From Oscillospiraceae bacterium (GTDB taxonomy: Bacteria > Bacillota > Clostridia > Oscillospirales > Oscillospiraceae), in the NCBI GenBank assembly GCA_009783555.1, contig WRDH01000017.1:1-56231 (forward strand): a stretch of 56,231 nucleotides of DNA, written 5' to 3'. Positions within the stretch are counted from its first letter, which is position 1, and each line of letters begins with the position of its first letter. Positions 17,403-25,725 of the stretch are shown one piece after another. The notes under the pieces are model-generated. The model was given only the letters and a program-made list of their open reading frames with translations, was not told the origin of the DNA and searched no databases. Both the position numbers and the translations under genes were made by a program.

Positions 17403-18743
17403 TCATGTCGCGACCTTGCCGACCCAAAGTCTCTTTTTGTAATATACCCAACTGGCAATGCTACTGACGCTCCAGCCCATGGGGATTGACCAAGCAAGTG
17501 CTTCGGGACCCATATCGAAAAACCCGACAAGAACATATGCTGAAATGGTGCGGATAGTTAAGCTTACAGCAGGGAACAGCATAGCGATTTTTGCATCTCC
17601 GACACCTCTGAAAAACCCGTTGAACGTGAAAAGAAACGCAAATAAGAAATAGAAAATAACCATGATATTTAAGTAATTTGTTCCGATTCTTAGTATTTCG
17701 GAATAACTTTCGTCAGCCTGATTAAGGAATATAGAAATAAGCTGCGGAGCAAATGCCATAAGTAAAGCCGAAATGCAAACAGCCAGAGATAATGTGTAAA
17801 TCATTGAAATCTTGAAGCATTTTTGAGCGCGATTCTCAAGCCCCGCACCCATGTTTTGTGCGATAAATGTGGACATTGCCATACTCAGCGTAGCAATAGG
17901 CATTATCGCAAGCGCATCAATTCGGGTAACGGCAGTGATACCCGCCATAGCCGCTGATCCGAATGAATTTATCAACCGCGTTATAAACAGGTGAGCAAGC
18001 GAGACCATAGACATTTGAATCGCGGCAGGAGTACCATATTTAAGAATCAAACCGAACAACTCAGAATCGAAAAACAACTTTTTAATGTTAAGAAGCGGAA
18101 CATAAAGGCGTGTGTACAAGTAACCTAACACAGCGGCAAGACACTGTGCAAAAACTGTTGAAACCGCTGCACCGCCAACACCCATACCATGAAAAACAAC
18201 AAGATAGTATGTTAAAATCCCACTCAGAATAACTGTAAAAATGAGTATGTAAAGCGGACGTCGTGAATCGCCGAGTGCTCGCAGATAAGCCCCATACATG
18301 TTGTATAACATGGTAAAAACAATCCCGCTCATCATAATACGCAAATATAACAAGGCGTCATTGAAAATCTCAGGGTCAGTTCCCAATAAACGCAATAAAA
18401 ACGGAGCAAAGACAATACCTAAAGCAGTTAACACTACCGAAAGCACCAACATAAACAAAACACTGACAGAAACTGTGTTTTTCAGTCTGTCATTTTTCTT
18501 AGCACCATAAAATTGCGAAATAACAACCGCTGCGCCTGTAGTAAAACCAATAAGAGCCGAAGTCAGGAAAATAAAAATACCCATTGAAATTCCTACTGCA
18601 GCCAGCGCACCACCTCCAATAAAACGCCCAACAATAATAGCATCAACAATGCTATACAACTGTTGAAACAAATTCCCGATAATCATAGGCGCAGCAAAAG
18701 AAATAAGCGGCTTAGCTATGCTGCCCTCAGTAAAATCCTTCAT
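17403..18743 (-). CDS. MATE-family multidrug/Na+ antiporter
   Basis: 446 residues with about 12 hydrophobic segments in the MATE arrangement, opening FTEGSIAKPLISFAAPMIIG with the characteristic LFQQLYSIVDAIIVGRFIGG in the first helices. MATE proteins export cationic drugs or metabolites using Na+ or H+. It converges with pnkp, the two stops being only six bases apart. A sigma-A-like promoter overlapped by a perfect palindrome lies immediately upstream, so it is probably transcribed and regulated separately from the sulfatase gene. Substrate unknown. Confidence 0.93.
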   Translation of the reverse strand: MKDFTEGSIAKPLISFAAPMIIGNLFQQLYSIVDAIIVGRFIGGGALAAVGISMGIFIFLTSALIGFTTGAAVVISQFYGAKKNDRLKNTVSVSVLFMLVLSVVLTALGIVFAPFLLRLLGTDPEIFNDALLYLRIMMSGIVFTMLYNMYGAYLRALGDSRRPLYILIFTVILSGILTYYLVVFHGMGVGGAAVSTVFAQCLAAVLGYLYTRLYVPLLNIKKLFFDSELFGLILKYGTPAAIQMSMVSLAHLFITRLINSFGSAAMAGITAVTRIDALAIMPIATLSMAMSTFIAQNMGAGLENRAQKCFKISMIYTLSLAVCISALLMAFAPQLISIFLNQADESYSEILRIGTNYLNIMVIFYFLFAFLFTFNGFFRGVGDAKIAMLFPAVSLTIRTISAYVLVGFFDMGPEALAWSIPMGWSVSSIASWVYYKKRLWVGKVAT

Positions 18744-18773
18744 ATCCTAACCCTTCAAGGTAAGTAATTTACA

Positions 18774-18808
18774 GTGTATATGATATACACATGCGCAGAC
18801 TCTGTCAA
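18774..18808 (-). promoter_or_regulatory. Promoter with overlapping palindromic operator for the MATE gene
   Basis: On the minus strand the -35 is TTGACA (18803-18808), then a 17-bp spacer and -10 TATCAT (18780-18785). The palindrome GTGTATA-TCA-TATACAC (18774-18790) covers the -10, as a repressor operator would. The -35 overlaps the stop region of the upstream sulfatase gene. The matching repressor is not identifiable. Confidence 0.7.
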
Positions 18809-20907
18809 TATATCAAAAAATCCCTGATAGCCCGGAAGTAATCCAACCTGATAATCTGCTCTACGGCGGAGTTTCGCACTGCCTCGATTGCTATTATCGC
18901 GGGAACGTACTCATCCGGTATTTCAACAGCATCATCAAAAGGCGTAAACCTTCTGTTGTGTTTATTGTATACACCGTCTTCGGTTACGATGCCGCTCCCT
19001 AGAATTACGAATGGCATGGCATCAGAAAAAACGTCCCGCCCCGGGAGAAAACGTGAATCAAACGGCAACCCCAGAAGGTTCAGCACAGTAGGGGTCATGT
19101 CGGGTACATAAGCGGGTGCTGTTACAGTCACGGGATCCATACCTTTAACATATATGATACCGGCGCTTTCATAGAGCTGGGAAACCCTATCCAGGCTCTT
19201 GCCGGCGAGCTCCTCATTTTGGTCATGCGTCAGTGCATGCGGATAATGGTCAGAGGTTATGACAATCACTGTGCGCTCGGCAATGCCTGCTTCTTCAAGG
19301 CGTTCGAGCAAATACGTCATAGCATACTCAAATTCAAGCTGACAGGCTATATAAGCCTTGACCGCGGTCGAATATGGCAAATGTTCCACCGCATCACGGT
19401 TTACCCTTGCCTGCGGGTTTCCAAAGCCATAATTCGCATGCCCGCTATATGTCATATAATGTACGTAAAACCGATCCTCATTTATGTATTCGTCAATAGT
19501 CAGTTTCATCAAGACCAGGTCGCTTGTACTCCAGCCATACACCGACATATCAAGACCGCCTCCGTACGCTTTGAAATCATAACCCATACGAGGAAACATT
19601 ATATTGCGGTCATAAAATGTATAAGAGCCGTTGTGGTAGGCGAGTGGTTGCACCCCTAGTTCAAGAAAGCGGGAAGCGAATGTAAATGGCAGGTAATTCC
19701 TCGTTGCGCCTGTACACCAACCCCCACGACCTCTCGGCATAAAGCCGGTAACCAACGCAAACTCACCACCAATCGTTCCCGACCCGTAAAGGCTGTAGAA
19801 TCTTTCGAAATAAACCCCATCATGTTGCATTTTATAAAGGGTTGGTGTCATTATCGGGTCAATGACCCAACCTGTGAAAGCCTCGGCACAGATTGTGATT
19901 AGGTTATACCCTTCAAACAAACCGGTCATCTCGTTTTGTGCGCTTGGCTCGAGTAATGAAAAATACTCATGGAGCTGGAGCAGCCCTCTATTGTTTGCAT
20001 CGCGCTCTATTAAAGCATCAAAATCGATATCAAAGCTGTTGAATCTGCCTTCCCACGGCGGCGGTTCGGGAGGCAGTTCCGGCTGGTCAGTATTGTCGGA
20101 GTTGTCCGGATCGGATTCATCCGGCAAGCCCGACGTTTGAGGCGGTGTCTGCGCAGGTGTTGGTTCCGGAGAGGGTAGTGTAATGACAACAGGCAACTCC
20201 GGAAGGTCATCCAAGACAGATGAAACATCGGCAGAGAAGAACTGTGACAGTAAATCAATTTCCATTGTAGTAAACAAGCCAACCTCACTGACCGAGGATA
20301 TCCTGCCCAAATCGTCTTGCCCGTAACGGATAGCACGGGGTGAGTAAGAATCAACTGCAACAGGGACAAGCAGTATGTAGCGACACGCACATAAGATAAC
20401 TATAGGTATTATAGCGTACTTCACATGCAAACGCGTTGCGGACGGAAAACGGCGTATGATGTACAGCACAGGCAGGACAAGAACCGGCATCAGTAATAGG
20501 ATAATGCCTGGTATATTTTCCCTTATGGCATCCATGAGCATATCTCTAAACCGGTATATAGCTTCGCTGCCTCCACTCATCATATCAATAGATACAAACT
20601 CGTGGAAAATTTTTATATACAGCAACTGCCCGACCGACATGAGCGTGACAGAGATTACTACCACTTCTGATAAGAGCAAAGCGGCAAGTTTTGGTAAGCA
20701 AATGGTGATTATTGTCAGCATTGCTGTGCCAAGCAGAATGAATAAAACGGCACGGTAAAAACCTAATCCAATTGTATTTGCCAAAAGTTGGAACACAAGC
20801 TCTGTGTATAGAAACAAAACCGATAACAAGCCGAAGTGGAGAAAAGCAGCGGCTGCCATTGGTTCGTGTCTTAAATTTCTAAGGAAAAGCAATGCCTTAG
20901 TTAGCAT
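18805..20907 (-). CDS. LTA synthase-like membrane sulfatase/phosphoglycerol transferase
   Basis: About 700 residues. Five hydrophobic segments lie in the first 190 residues, followed by an extracellular Pro/Asp-rich linker (about 255-285, PSPEPTPAQTPP and PPEPPPWEG) and an alkaline-phosphatase-superfamily domain. The domain opens with NLITICAEAF; the likely nucleophile is the Thr in YGSGTIGGEF, and VITSDHYPH supplies metal ligands. LtaS-type enzymes transfer phosphoglycerol outside the cell; related proteins modify other glycans. I start at the ATG at 20907 (GGAGG six bases upstream) rather than an in-frame TTG at 20946 with no ribosome binding site. It follows the scf genes on the same strand. 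Confidence 0.85.
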   Translation of the reverse strand: MLTKALLFLRNLRHEPMAAAAFLHFGLLSVLFLYTELVFQLLANTIGLGFYRAVLFILLGTAMLTIITICLPKLAALLLSEVVVISVTLMSVGQLLYIKIFHEFVSIDMMSGGSEAIYRFRDMLMDAIRENIPGIILLLMPVLVLPVLYIIRRFPSATRLHVKYAIIPIVILCACRYILLVPVAVDSYSPRAIRYGQDDLGRISSVSEVGLFTTMEIDLLSQFFSADVSSVLDDLPELPVVITLPSPEPTPAQTPPQTSGLPDESDPDNSDNTDQPELPPEPPPWEGRFNSFDIDFDALIERDANNRGLLQLHEYFSLLEPSAQNEMTGLFEGYNLITICAEAFTGWVIDPIMTPTLYKMQHDGVYFERFYSLYGSGTIGGEFALVTGFMPRGRGGWCTGATRNYLPFTFASRFLELGVQPLAYHNGSYTFYDRNIMFPRMGYDFKAYGGGLDMSVYGWSTSDLVLMKLTIDEYINEDRFYVHYMTYSGHANYGFGNPQARVNRDAVEHLPYSTAVKAYIACQLEFEYAMTYLLERLEEAGIAERTVIVITSDHYPHALTHDQNEELAGKSLDRVSQLYESAGIIYVKGMDPVTVTAPAYVPDMTPTVLNLLGLPFDSRFLPGRDVFSDAMPFVILGSGIVTEDGVYNKHNRRFTPFDDAVEIPDEYVPAIIAIEAVRNSAVEQIIRLDYFRAIRDFLIY

Positions 20908-20979
20908 CTGATCCTCCGTATACTGTTTTTGACGGTGTTCTTGCAAAAGTGGAGTTCTATTATTTAAGCATAATATAAT

Positions 20980-22572
20980 TTAAATATTGCTACGAGCCAC
21001 ATACATCATTATTGCACATTCAATGCGTTTTTTAAATAGCTCACAGCCAATTTCATAGATACCGTTTATACTTCCCGAATCATAGTATGCATTTGCAGCG
21101 CATCCGCCGCTGCAATAGAACCTTGCCCAGCAATCCTTACACTCACTGCGGGAATAGATACTACATGCAGAAAATGAAGAGCGTAGTCCAGTGTTGGTTA
21201 CACCTTTCCATACGTCACCAATTAGAAACTTAGAGTCGCCTACGAATTGATGGCACGGATAAAGCTCTCCCGACGGAGTTACCGCCAAATACTCCGTGCC
21301 AACACCGCACCCGGTTATACGCTTGTGAACACAGGGACCATTGGCGAGGTCAAGATTGTAATGATAAAAATTGAAACCTCTGTCAAGCTCCTCGCGCCGC
21401 AGAATTTCAACGGCAAGCGTTTCATATTGTTTGAAAAGCTCGGGTAAATCTTCGGGGGTAAGACAGGGGGACGGTTCATCAAGACAGGGGGACGGTTCAT
21501 CTGTCTTGTTGTGTTTACAAGGGATATTCCGTTTATCTTCAGAAAACAAGACAGATGAACCGTCCCCCTGTCTTGCTCCAACAACCGGCTCCATGGACAC
21601 TTCCTTGAAGCCAAGGTCAGCAATGTGTAAAACATCGTTAACGAAGTCCATGTTTTCACATGTAAATGTTCCTCTTATATAATACCCTTTACCACGGCGT
21701 GCTTCCACAAGCTTTGTTATTTTCCCGATAACATCAGAGTAACTGCCATCACCATTTGGCAGCCTACGCATAGCGTCGTGTACCTCGGGACGGCCATCGA
21801 GACTGAGCACAACATTATGCATTTGGCTATTTGTGAAATTAATAACATCATCATTGATAAGCAAGGCGTTTGTAGTCAGCGTAAACCGGAACTTTTTATC
21901 ACTCACGCGCTCCTTTTCACGCGCATATCTGACAATATCTTTTACAACCTCCCAATTAAGCAAAGGCTCGCCGCCAAAAAAATCAACATCAAGATTTTTC
22001 CCTTTGCCGGAGTTTTCAAACAGAAAGTCAATCGCACGCTTTCCGGTTTCAAGGCTCATAAGCTTTGCGTTATTGTCGCTTTCCGTTTCATCACCTATCT
22101 CAGTATCATCATCCTCACCACAGCCATATTCGCCCCGCCCCGCAAAGCAGTAAGCGCAAGACATGTTGCAAACGTGCGAAACATTGAGGCAAAGAGCGGT
22201 GATGGGAAGACAGGGGGACGGTTCATCTGTCTTGTTGAGTTTGCAACGTTTTTCCCCTTTTTCCACGAAAAACAAGACAGATGAACCGTCCCCCTGTCTT
22301 GCCACCGCGATAACTGCAAAAGTATCAGGAGAAAACAATTTCCCCTGACTTTTCAGTTCTTCAACATCGGATATAACTTCAAGAATATCATCCTCAGTTA
22401 TCCCGACATGATTGGGTAATATTCGATTTATCAATACACTGCGGTCTTTACCGTCATTGATTAGCTCATAAGAGCGTATAACATCATATGCAACATCATC
22501 AACACTATGAATAGAACCACTGGCTACATCAAGAACGATGTTATATCCGCATAGCTTATAACAATGAATCAC
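20980..22572 (-). CDS. scfB: SCIFF/ranthipeptide radical-SAM maturase, with two in-frame repeat insertions
   Basis: 530 residues. The radical-SAM cluster motif is CNMSCAYC (135-142). A C-terminal SPASM region has ECKDCWARFYCSGGC and further cysteines for auxiliary clusters. ScfB-type enzymes install thioether bonds from cysteine to residues of the SCIFF precursor, which is encoded just upstream with an ATGA overlap (22569-22572). Two segments, about residues 91-122 and 333-371, do not belong to the family: they are translated REP-like elements (ARQGDGSSVLF ... NKTDEPSPCL). The first lies just before the radical-SAM motif, the second between the radical-SAM core and SPASM regions. The frame stays open through both, so the protein may still be made; its activity is uncertain. 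Confidence 0.9.
   Translation of the reverse strand: MIHCYKLCGYNIVLDVASGSIHSVDDVAYDVIRSYELINDGKDRSVLINRILPNHVGITEDDILEVISDVEELKSQGKLFSPDTFAVIAVARQGDGSSVLFFVEKGEKRCKLNKTDEPSPCLPITALCLNVSHVCNMSCAYCFAGRGEYGCGEDDDTEIGDETESDNNAKLMSLETGKRAIDFLFENSGKGKNLDVDFFGGEPLLNWEVVKDIVRYAREKERVSDKKFRFTLTTNALLINDDVINFTNSQMHNVVLSLDGRPEVHDAMRRLPNGDGSYSDVIGKITKLVEARRGKGYYIRGTFTCENMDFVNDVLHIADLGFKEVSMEPVVGARQGDGSSVLFSEDKRNIPCKHNKTDEPSPCLDEPSPCLTPEDLPELFKQYETLAVEILRREELDRGFNFYHYNLDLANGPCVHKRITGCGVGTEYLAVTPSGELYPCHQFVGDSKFLIGDVWKGVTNTGLRSSFSACSIYSRSECKDCWARFYCSGGCAANAYYDSGSINGIYEIGCELFKKRIECAIMMYVARSNI
21460..21574. repeat. Composite REP-like element inside scfB (copy A)
   Basis: A partial unit (21460-21480) abuts a full unit (21481-21507), and an inverted unit follows at 21548-21574. 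The full pair spans 94 bp, exactly the length of the other composite in this gene at 22207-22300, and the 40-bp interiors are similar. The inverted units can form a long hairpin. Confidence 0.9.
22207..22300. repeat. Composite REP-like element inside scfB (copy B)
   Basis: A 27-bp unit (22207-22233), a 40-bp interior and an inverted 27-bp unit (22274-22300), 94 bp in total. It is translated in frame as roughly residues 91-122 of ScfB. The interior shares a GTTGNGTTT start and an AAAAC end with copy A. Confidence 0.9.
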
Positions 22573-22721
22573 TCTTTGCTCTCTGTGTTCTCACATTGTT
22601 GGTTTGCGACGCCGCAAGATGTCTTGCAAGCTGATTGACAAGAGGTTTGACACTCTCCGCAACCACCGTCCATAGCGCTTTGATTAAGATCACGTGTTTC
22701 TAATGTAGCTATTCTTTTCAC
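22569..22721 (-). CDS. scfA: SCIFF (six cysteines in forty-five) ranthipeptide precursor
   Basis: 50 residues from a GTG at 22721. The hallmark stretch is GGCGECQTSCQSACKTSC followed by GVANQQC, giving the six cysteines. The leader begins MKRIATLETRDLNQS. SCIFF peptides are almost universal in Clostridia and are cross-linked by ScfB through thioether bonds; their biological role is unsettled. The frame is open further upstream to 22805, but the SCIFF family is under 50 residues and GAAAGG lies upstream of the GTG, so I chose the short form. The stop overlaps the scfB start. Confidence 0.95.
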   Translation of the reverse strand: MKRIATLETRDLNQSAMDGGCGECQTSCQSACKTSCGVANQQCENTESKE

Positions 22722-22786
22722 AGTAAATTCATACCTTTCATTATATAGGTTTTGTCCGTTTGTGCCGATGCTTAAAGTGTGGAACA

Positions 22787-23119
22787 CTACTCCCAGCTTT
22801 TCCAAATTTCAGGACAATAACCGACAGTAGCCATTTTACCATTTCTGACAATCGGTGTCACTAAAAACATAGGATTTTCCAAAAGCTTCTCTTCTTTGTC
22901 GGAATCATAAGCCAAATACGCAAGAATCTCCGCACCCGGAGCCGAGCTGTCAATTAAAGCTTCAAGACCGACAACCGCTTTAACGCTGTTAAATTCACCG
23001 CGGCTAAGCCCGACGCCGATAAGGTCAATACTCTGAAACTTGACGCGCCGCTCCTTAAAGTACCGCTCCGCTTTTTTAGTGTCAAAGCACTTGGATTTAC
23101 CGAAAATTTGAATGTTCAT
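22787..23119 (-). CDS. ArsC/Spx-family (arsenate reductase-like) protein
   Basis: 110 residues with the thioredoxin-like ArsC fold: MNIQIFGKSKCFDTKKAERY at the N-terminus with a single Cys11, then RRVKFQSIDL and the cis-proline region VTPIVRNGK. Only one cysteine sits in the active-site region, as in the one-cysteine clostridial group often annotated as arsenate reductase-like or Spx-like; the function is not established. I start at the ATG at 23119 with AGAGG just upstream; an in-frame TTG at 23134 precedes that site. It lies on the same strand, 65 bp upstream of scfA. Confidence 0.82.
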   Translation of the reverse strand: MNIQIFGKSKCFDTKKAERYFKERRVKFQSIDLIGVGLSRGEFNSVKAVVGLEALIDSSAPGAEILAYLAYDSDKEEKLLENPMFLVTPIVRNGKMATVGYCPEIWKSWE

Positions 23120-23179
23120 AGATCCTCTCTTCAAAAATCAGAACTTCCTATAATACAATAATGTGTTAAATACAGTCTG

Positions 23180-23194
23180 CCGTCCCCCTGTCTT
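23180..23194 (-). repeat. Half REP-like unit at the end of the TIR gene
   Basis: CCGTCCCCCTGTCTT, the right half of the family unit. It abuts the stop codon of the TIR gene, so the element may have clipped or reset the gene's 3' end. Confidence 0.7.
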
Positions 23195-24276
23195 CAGTCT
23201 TTATTTCCAAACCATGTGTCGTCTTTATCCATTACATAATCAAGCATGTTGTATAGGAGTTCTTTTGTCAGCTTATCCCGCCCGCAATCGTACGGGTCGA
23301 TATCCGGAGCGATTTTTTTTAACGAAATAACTTCTTTAAATTTTACCAAATCATGTGTTGGTGTTCCATAACCGGTACAGTCCTTGAACTTTTTCGCCCG
23401 CCTTTTCTTTTCCTCGTCATCTGTTTTTGTACCGGCGCTAACCCCCACCCGAATAACAACTGACTCGGGTCTGGAGTAAATATAATATTTAGCTATATTG
23501 CGTATCTTGTGCTCTTGTTCTTCCTGCGGATCTTTGGTAAAACCAAAAGTGTTTTCGATATTTACCGTACTGAAATCGATTCCGTTTTTATTTATATTTG
23601 GAGGCTCTGTGTTTTTTATACCTCGTGCTTTGTTTTCAACAAGATACTCCATAAACCATTTTACCATTTCCGACGGCGGTGGTTTTTTTGTTGGAGGTGG
23701 AGTGGGTTTTATAGAAAGCGAAGGTGGCTTTTCTACCGGAGGTGAAGAGAGCCCTTCCGGTGGTGGTTCAATGACAGTGCTCTTAATAATCTCACGGTAA
23801 TCCCTCTTAATTGCCTTCATTATATCCTCATAATAGTTAGGGCTGTTGTACATTGGGAAGTTAATCGATGTCGGTAGAGTTTCGGATATTAGATCCCATG
23901 CGGCATCCATATCGAATTTATCTTTATCAGTAAGTTTATCTGCATCTTCTTTTATAGCATCTATAAAGCTTTTGTTTGTCAGTTGGATTGGAAAAATATT
24001 GATTCTCCATTTTTTTGCTATACCTAGTTCTTTTTGGCAATTTTTACTGGCTAAAGCGGCAGATGAAGCATAGAAAAAAACAACTTTCGATTTCATAAGT
24101 ATTGGTTTGACTTCTTCATCCCAGTGTCTACCTTTTGTTAAATCTTCATCAAACCATAAATTCACGTTGTAATCATTTTGCAACACCTTAATATCCGCTA
24201 CTACCTTTTCCTTGTCTTGTCTTTTATAGCATATAAAGGCGTATGGATGATCCTTATCAAAGTTTAAAACGTCCAT
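23194..24276 (-). CDS. TIR-domain protein with C-terminal extension
   Basis: 360 residues. An N-terminal TIR fold (about 10-125) has YAFICYKRQD, a WFDEDLTKGRHW loop and KVVFFYASSAALASKNC followed by QKELG; Glu83 is at the place of the catalytic glutamate of NAD+-cleaving TIRs. A Pro-rich hinge (about 170-205) leads to a C-terminal region (about 215-360) I do not recognise. Bacterial TIR proteins often act as NADase or signalling effectors in phage defence. AGGAGAG precedes the ATG. The upstream gene 72 bp away encodes a PD-(D/E)XK nuclease, so the two probably form one cassette. Function is inferred from domain and context. Confidence 0.8.
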   Translation of the reverse strand: MDVLNFDKDHPYAFICYKRQDKEKVVADIKVLQNDYNVNLWFDEDLTKGRHWDEEVKPILMKSKVVFFYASSAALASKNCQKELGIAKKWRINIFPIQLTNKSFIDAIKEDADKLTDKDKFDMDAAWDLISETLPTSINFPMYNSPNYYEDIMKAIKRDYREIIKSTVIEPPPEGLSSPPVEKPPSLSIKPTPPPTKKPPPSEMVKWFMEYLVENKARGIKNTEPPNINKNGIDFSTVNIENTFGFTKDPQEEQEHKIRNIAKYYIYSRPESVVIRVGVSAGTKTDDEEKKRRAKKFKDCTGYGTPTHDLVKFKEVISLKKIAPDIDPYDCGRDKLTKELLYNMLDYVMDKDDTWFGNKD

Positions 24277-24348
24277 TTTATGTACTCTCCTTTAGTATTA
24301 TTATCCCTGTAAGGATCGTTGGAAATATCGTCATTTGTTGCCTCCTGA

Positions 24349-25683
24349 TCAGTCTTTTCCAAACGCTTTTTTATCGTAGTCCAGTGCGGCTTCTATCAGG
24401 TTATCGTAGGATTCATCGTCTACGTTATTTCTTGTTAAGTTTTTTAAGTGGGTTGGCGTAATAGTAATTCCGATTGTTTTTTTTGCTTTACCACCCTCAT
24501 CGAACTTTTTATTCTCTTTAAAATACGTTTCTATATTGAGGATACATTTTTCACGTTTCTCATCAGTTCCGGGATCATTGAATTCGACGGCTATTCCTAC
24601 GCCTTTGGAATAACTGGTGATAATGTAGTATGCAAGATCAATGCCGCCAAAGATATCTTCTAAGTTATCTGTGGTGAACTTTGTGCTGCCGTTGCTTTTT
24701 ATCTCTACGTCCTTCATTCCCTCTTTGTTGGCAAGTCTTTTTGATAAATCAAGCAGTTTATTAATCCCGGTCTCGTCCTTAGGAGCCTTAAGGAAACGGT
24801 TTTCTTCGATGTGCTTAACTAGCTGCTCCTTGTCTTTATCTGAGGGATTATAAAATTTTTCCACTTCTACTCTAATTTGCTCCTCATCCAACTCAGAACA
24901 TAGCTTTTTGGCGATACTGTTGAATTTTGGTACATAGTAGTATTTTTTTAGGTCTGACCTGAAAGAATAAATGTACTTGCATGTATCATTTTTATACTCT
25001 ATTTCACTGCCTTTTACGTGGTTATAGAGATTTAGCAGGACTTCTCGCAATTCCCCATACGAAAAGCCTACCCAACTTTCGTCCCATTCATCATTATCCG
25101 GATCAGCGCCATCAGGCGAAATGAATGCTAACAACCCACATGTATCTTTATATGTCTCTTCGTTTTTTAAATACTCGGCATAACTTGTCAATTGGTTGGT
25201 ATGGGCTTTTGAAAGCACCTTAAGTTCAATGCAAAGATATCGTTTGTGCACTTTGTCATAGACCAAAATATCAATAAACCGCCTTTTCGGCTTGCCGTTT
25301 TCTATAACCAGAGAATCATCCTTATAGTAAACCTCGCAGTCAGCGTCTGTTTCAGTTGACCACTCTGTTTCAGTTGATTCAAGCTCCGCTTCCTTGCCGG
25401 CCATCTGCTTTTTTTGCTTTGTCTTTAGTGCTTTCCAAAGCTCTCTGATAAAGGCATCCCCGGCACCGTGATTCCCGCTTGGGTCCAGGAGCCATCTTAA
25501 GAATCTGGAATAGCGGGTCTCATAACTGTTTTTCCCATATTCGATGATAGACCAAATATTCGGCCTGCGTTCATCCGGAAACTTATTGAAATAACTCTGC
25601 AATTCTTTTAGCGTCTTTTCTACATTTATCGCTTTTTTGTTCCCTGCTTGAGTAAGTTCCCCATTTGTTATTGATTTTTCCAT
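24349..25683 (-). CDS. PD-(D/E)XK nuclease-superfamily protein
   Basis: 444 residues. The N-terminal half carries the motifs of the PD-(D/E)XK (PDDEXK_4-like) fold: Glu55 in SYETRYSRFLRWLLDP, the acidic Asp138 in RRFIDILVYD, CIELKV with Glu153 and Lys155, and a Q-x3-Y motif (Gln164, Tyr168). The C-terminal half (about 230-444) is unassigned. GGGGAGGG lies upstream of the ATG, and an extended -10 (TGATATAAT, 25706-25714 minus strand) is just upstream. Such proteins are common in defence islands beside TIR, helicase or ATPase genes. With the downstream TIR gene it makes a plausible two-component system: a nuclease and a possible NADase. Confidence 0.75.
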   Translation of the reverse strand: MEKSITNGELTQAGNKKAINVEKTLKELQSYFNKFPDERRPNIWSIIEYGKNSYETRYSRFLRWLLDPSGNHGAGDAFIRELWKALKTKQKKQMAGKEAELESTETEWSTETDADCEVYYKDDSLVIENGKPKRRFIDILVYDKVHKRYLCIELKVLSKAHTNQLTSYAEYLKNEETYKDTCGLLAFISPDGADPDNDEWDESWVGFSYGELREVLLNLYNHVKGSEIEYKNDTCKYIYSFRSDLKKYYYVPKFNSIAKKLCSELDEEQIRVEVEKFYNPSDKDKEQLVKHIEENRFLKAPKDETGINKLLDLSKRLANKEGMKDVEIKSNGSTKFTTDNLEDIFGGIDLAYYIITSYSKGVGIAVEFNDPGTDEKREKCILNIETYFKENKKFDEGGKAKKTIGITITPTHLKNLTRNNVDDESYDNLIEAALDYDKKAFGKD

Positions 25684-25705
25684 AACACCCTCCCCGTATT
25701 GCCCA

Positions 25706-25714
25706 ATTATATCA
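25706..25714 (-). promoter_or_regulatory. Possible extended -10 promoter for the nuclease/TIR pair
   Basis: TGATATAAT on the minus strand, an extended -10, 23 bp before the nuclease ATG. No good -35 lies 17 bp upstream, so support is modest. Confidence 0.35.
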
Positions 25715-25725
25715 TAGCTGTTTCC

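Noticed and set aside
22722..22805. Upstream extension of scfA to an ATG at 22805
   Set aside because: It would give a 78-residue precursor, unlike the short SCIFF family, and would overlap the ArsC-like gene.
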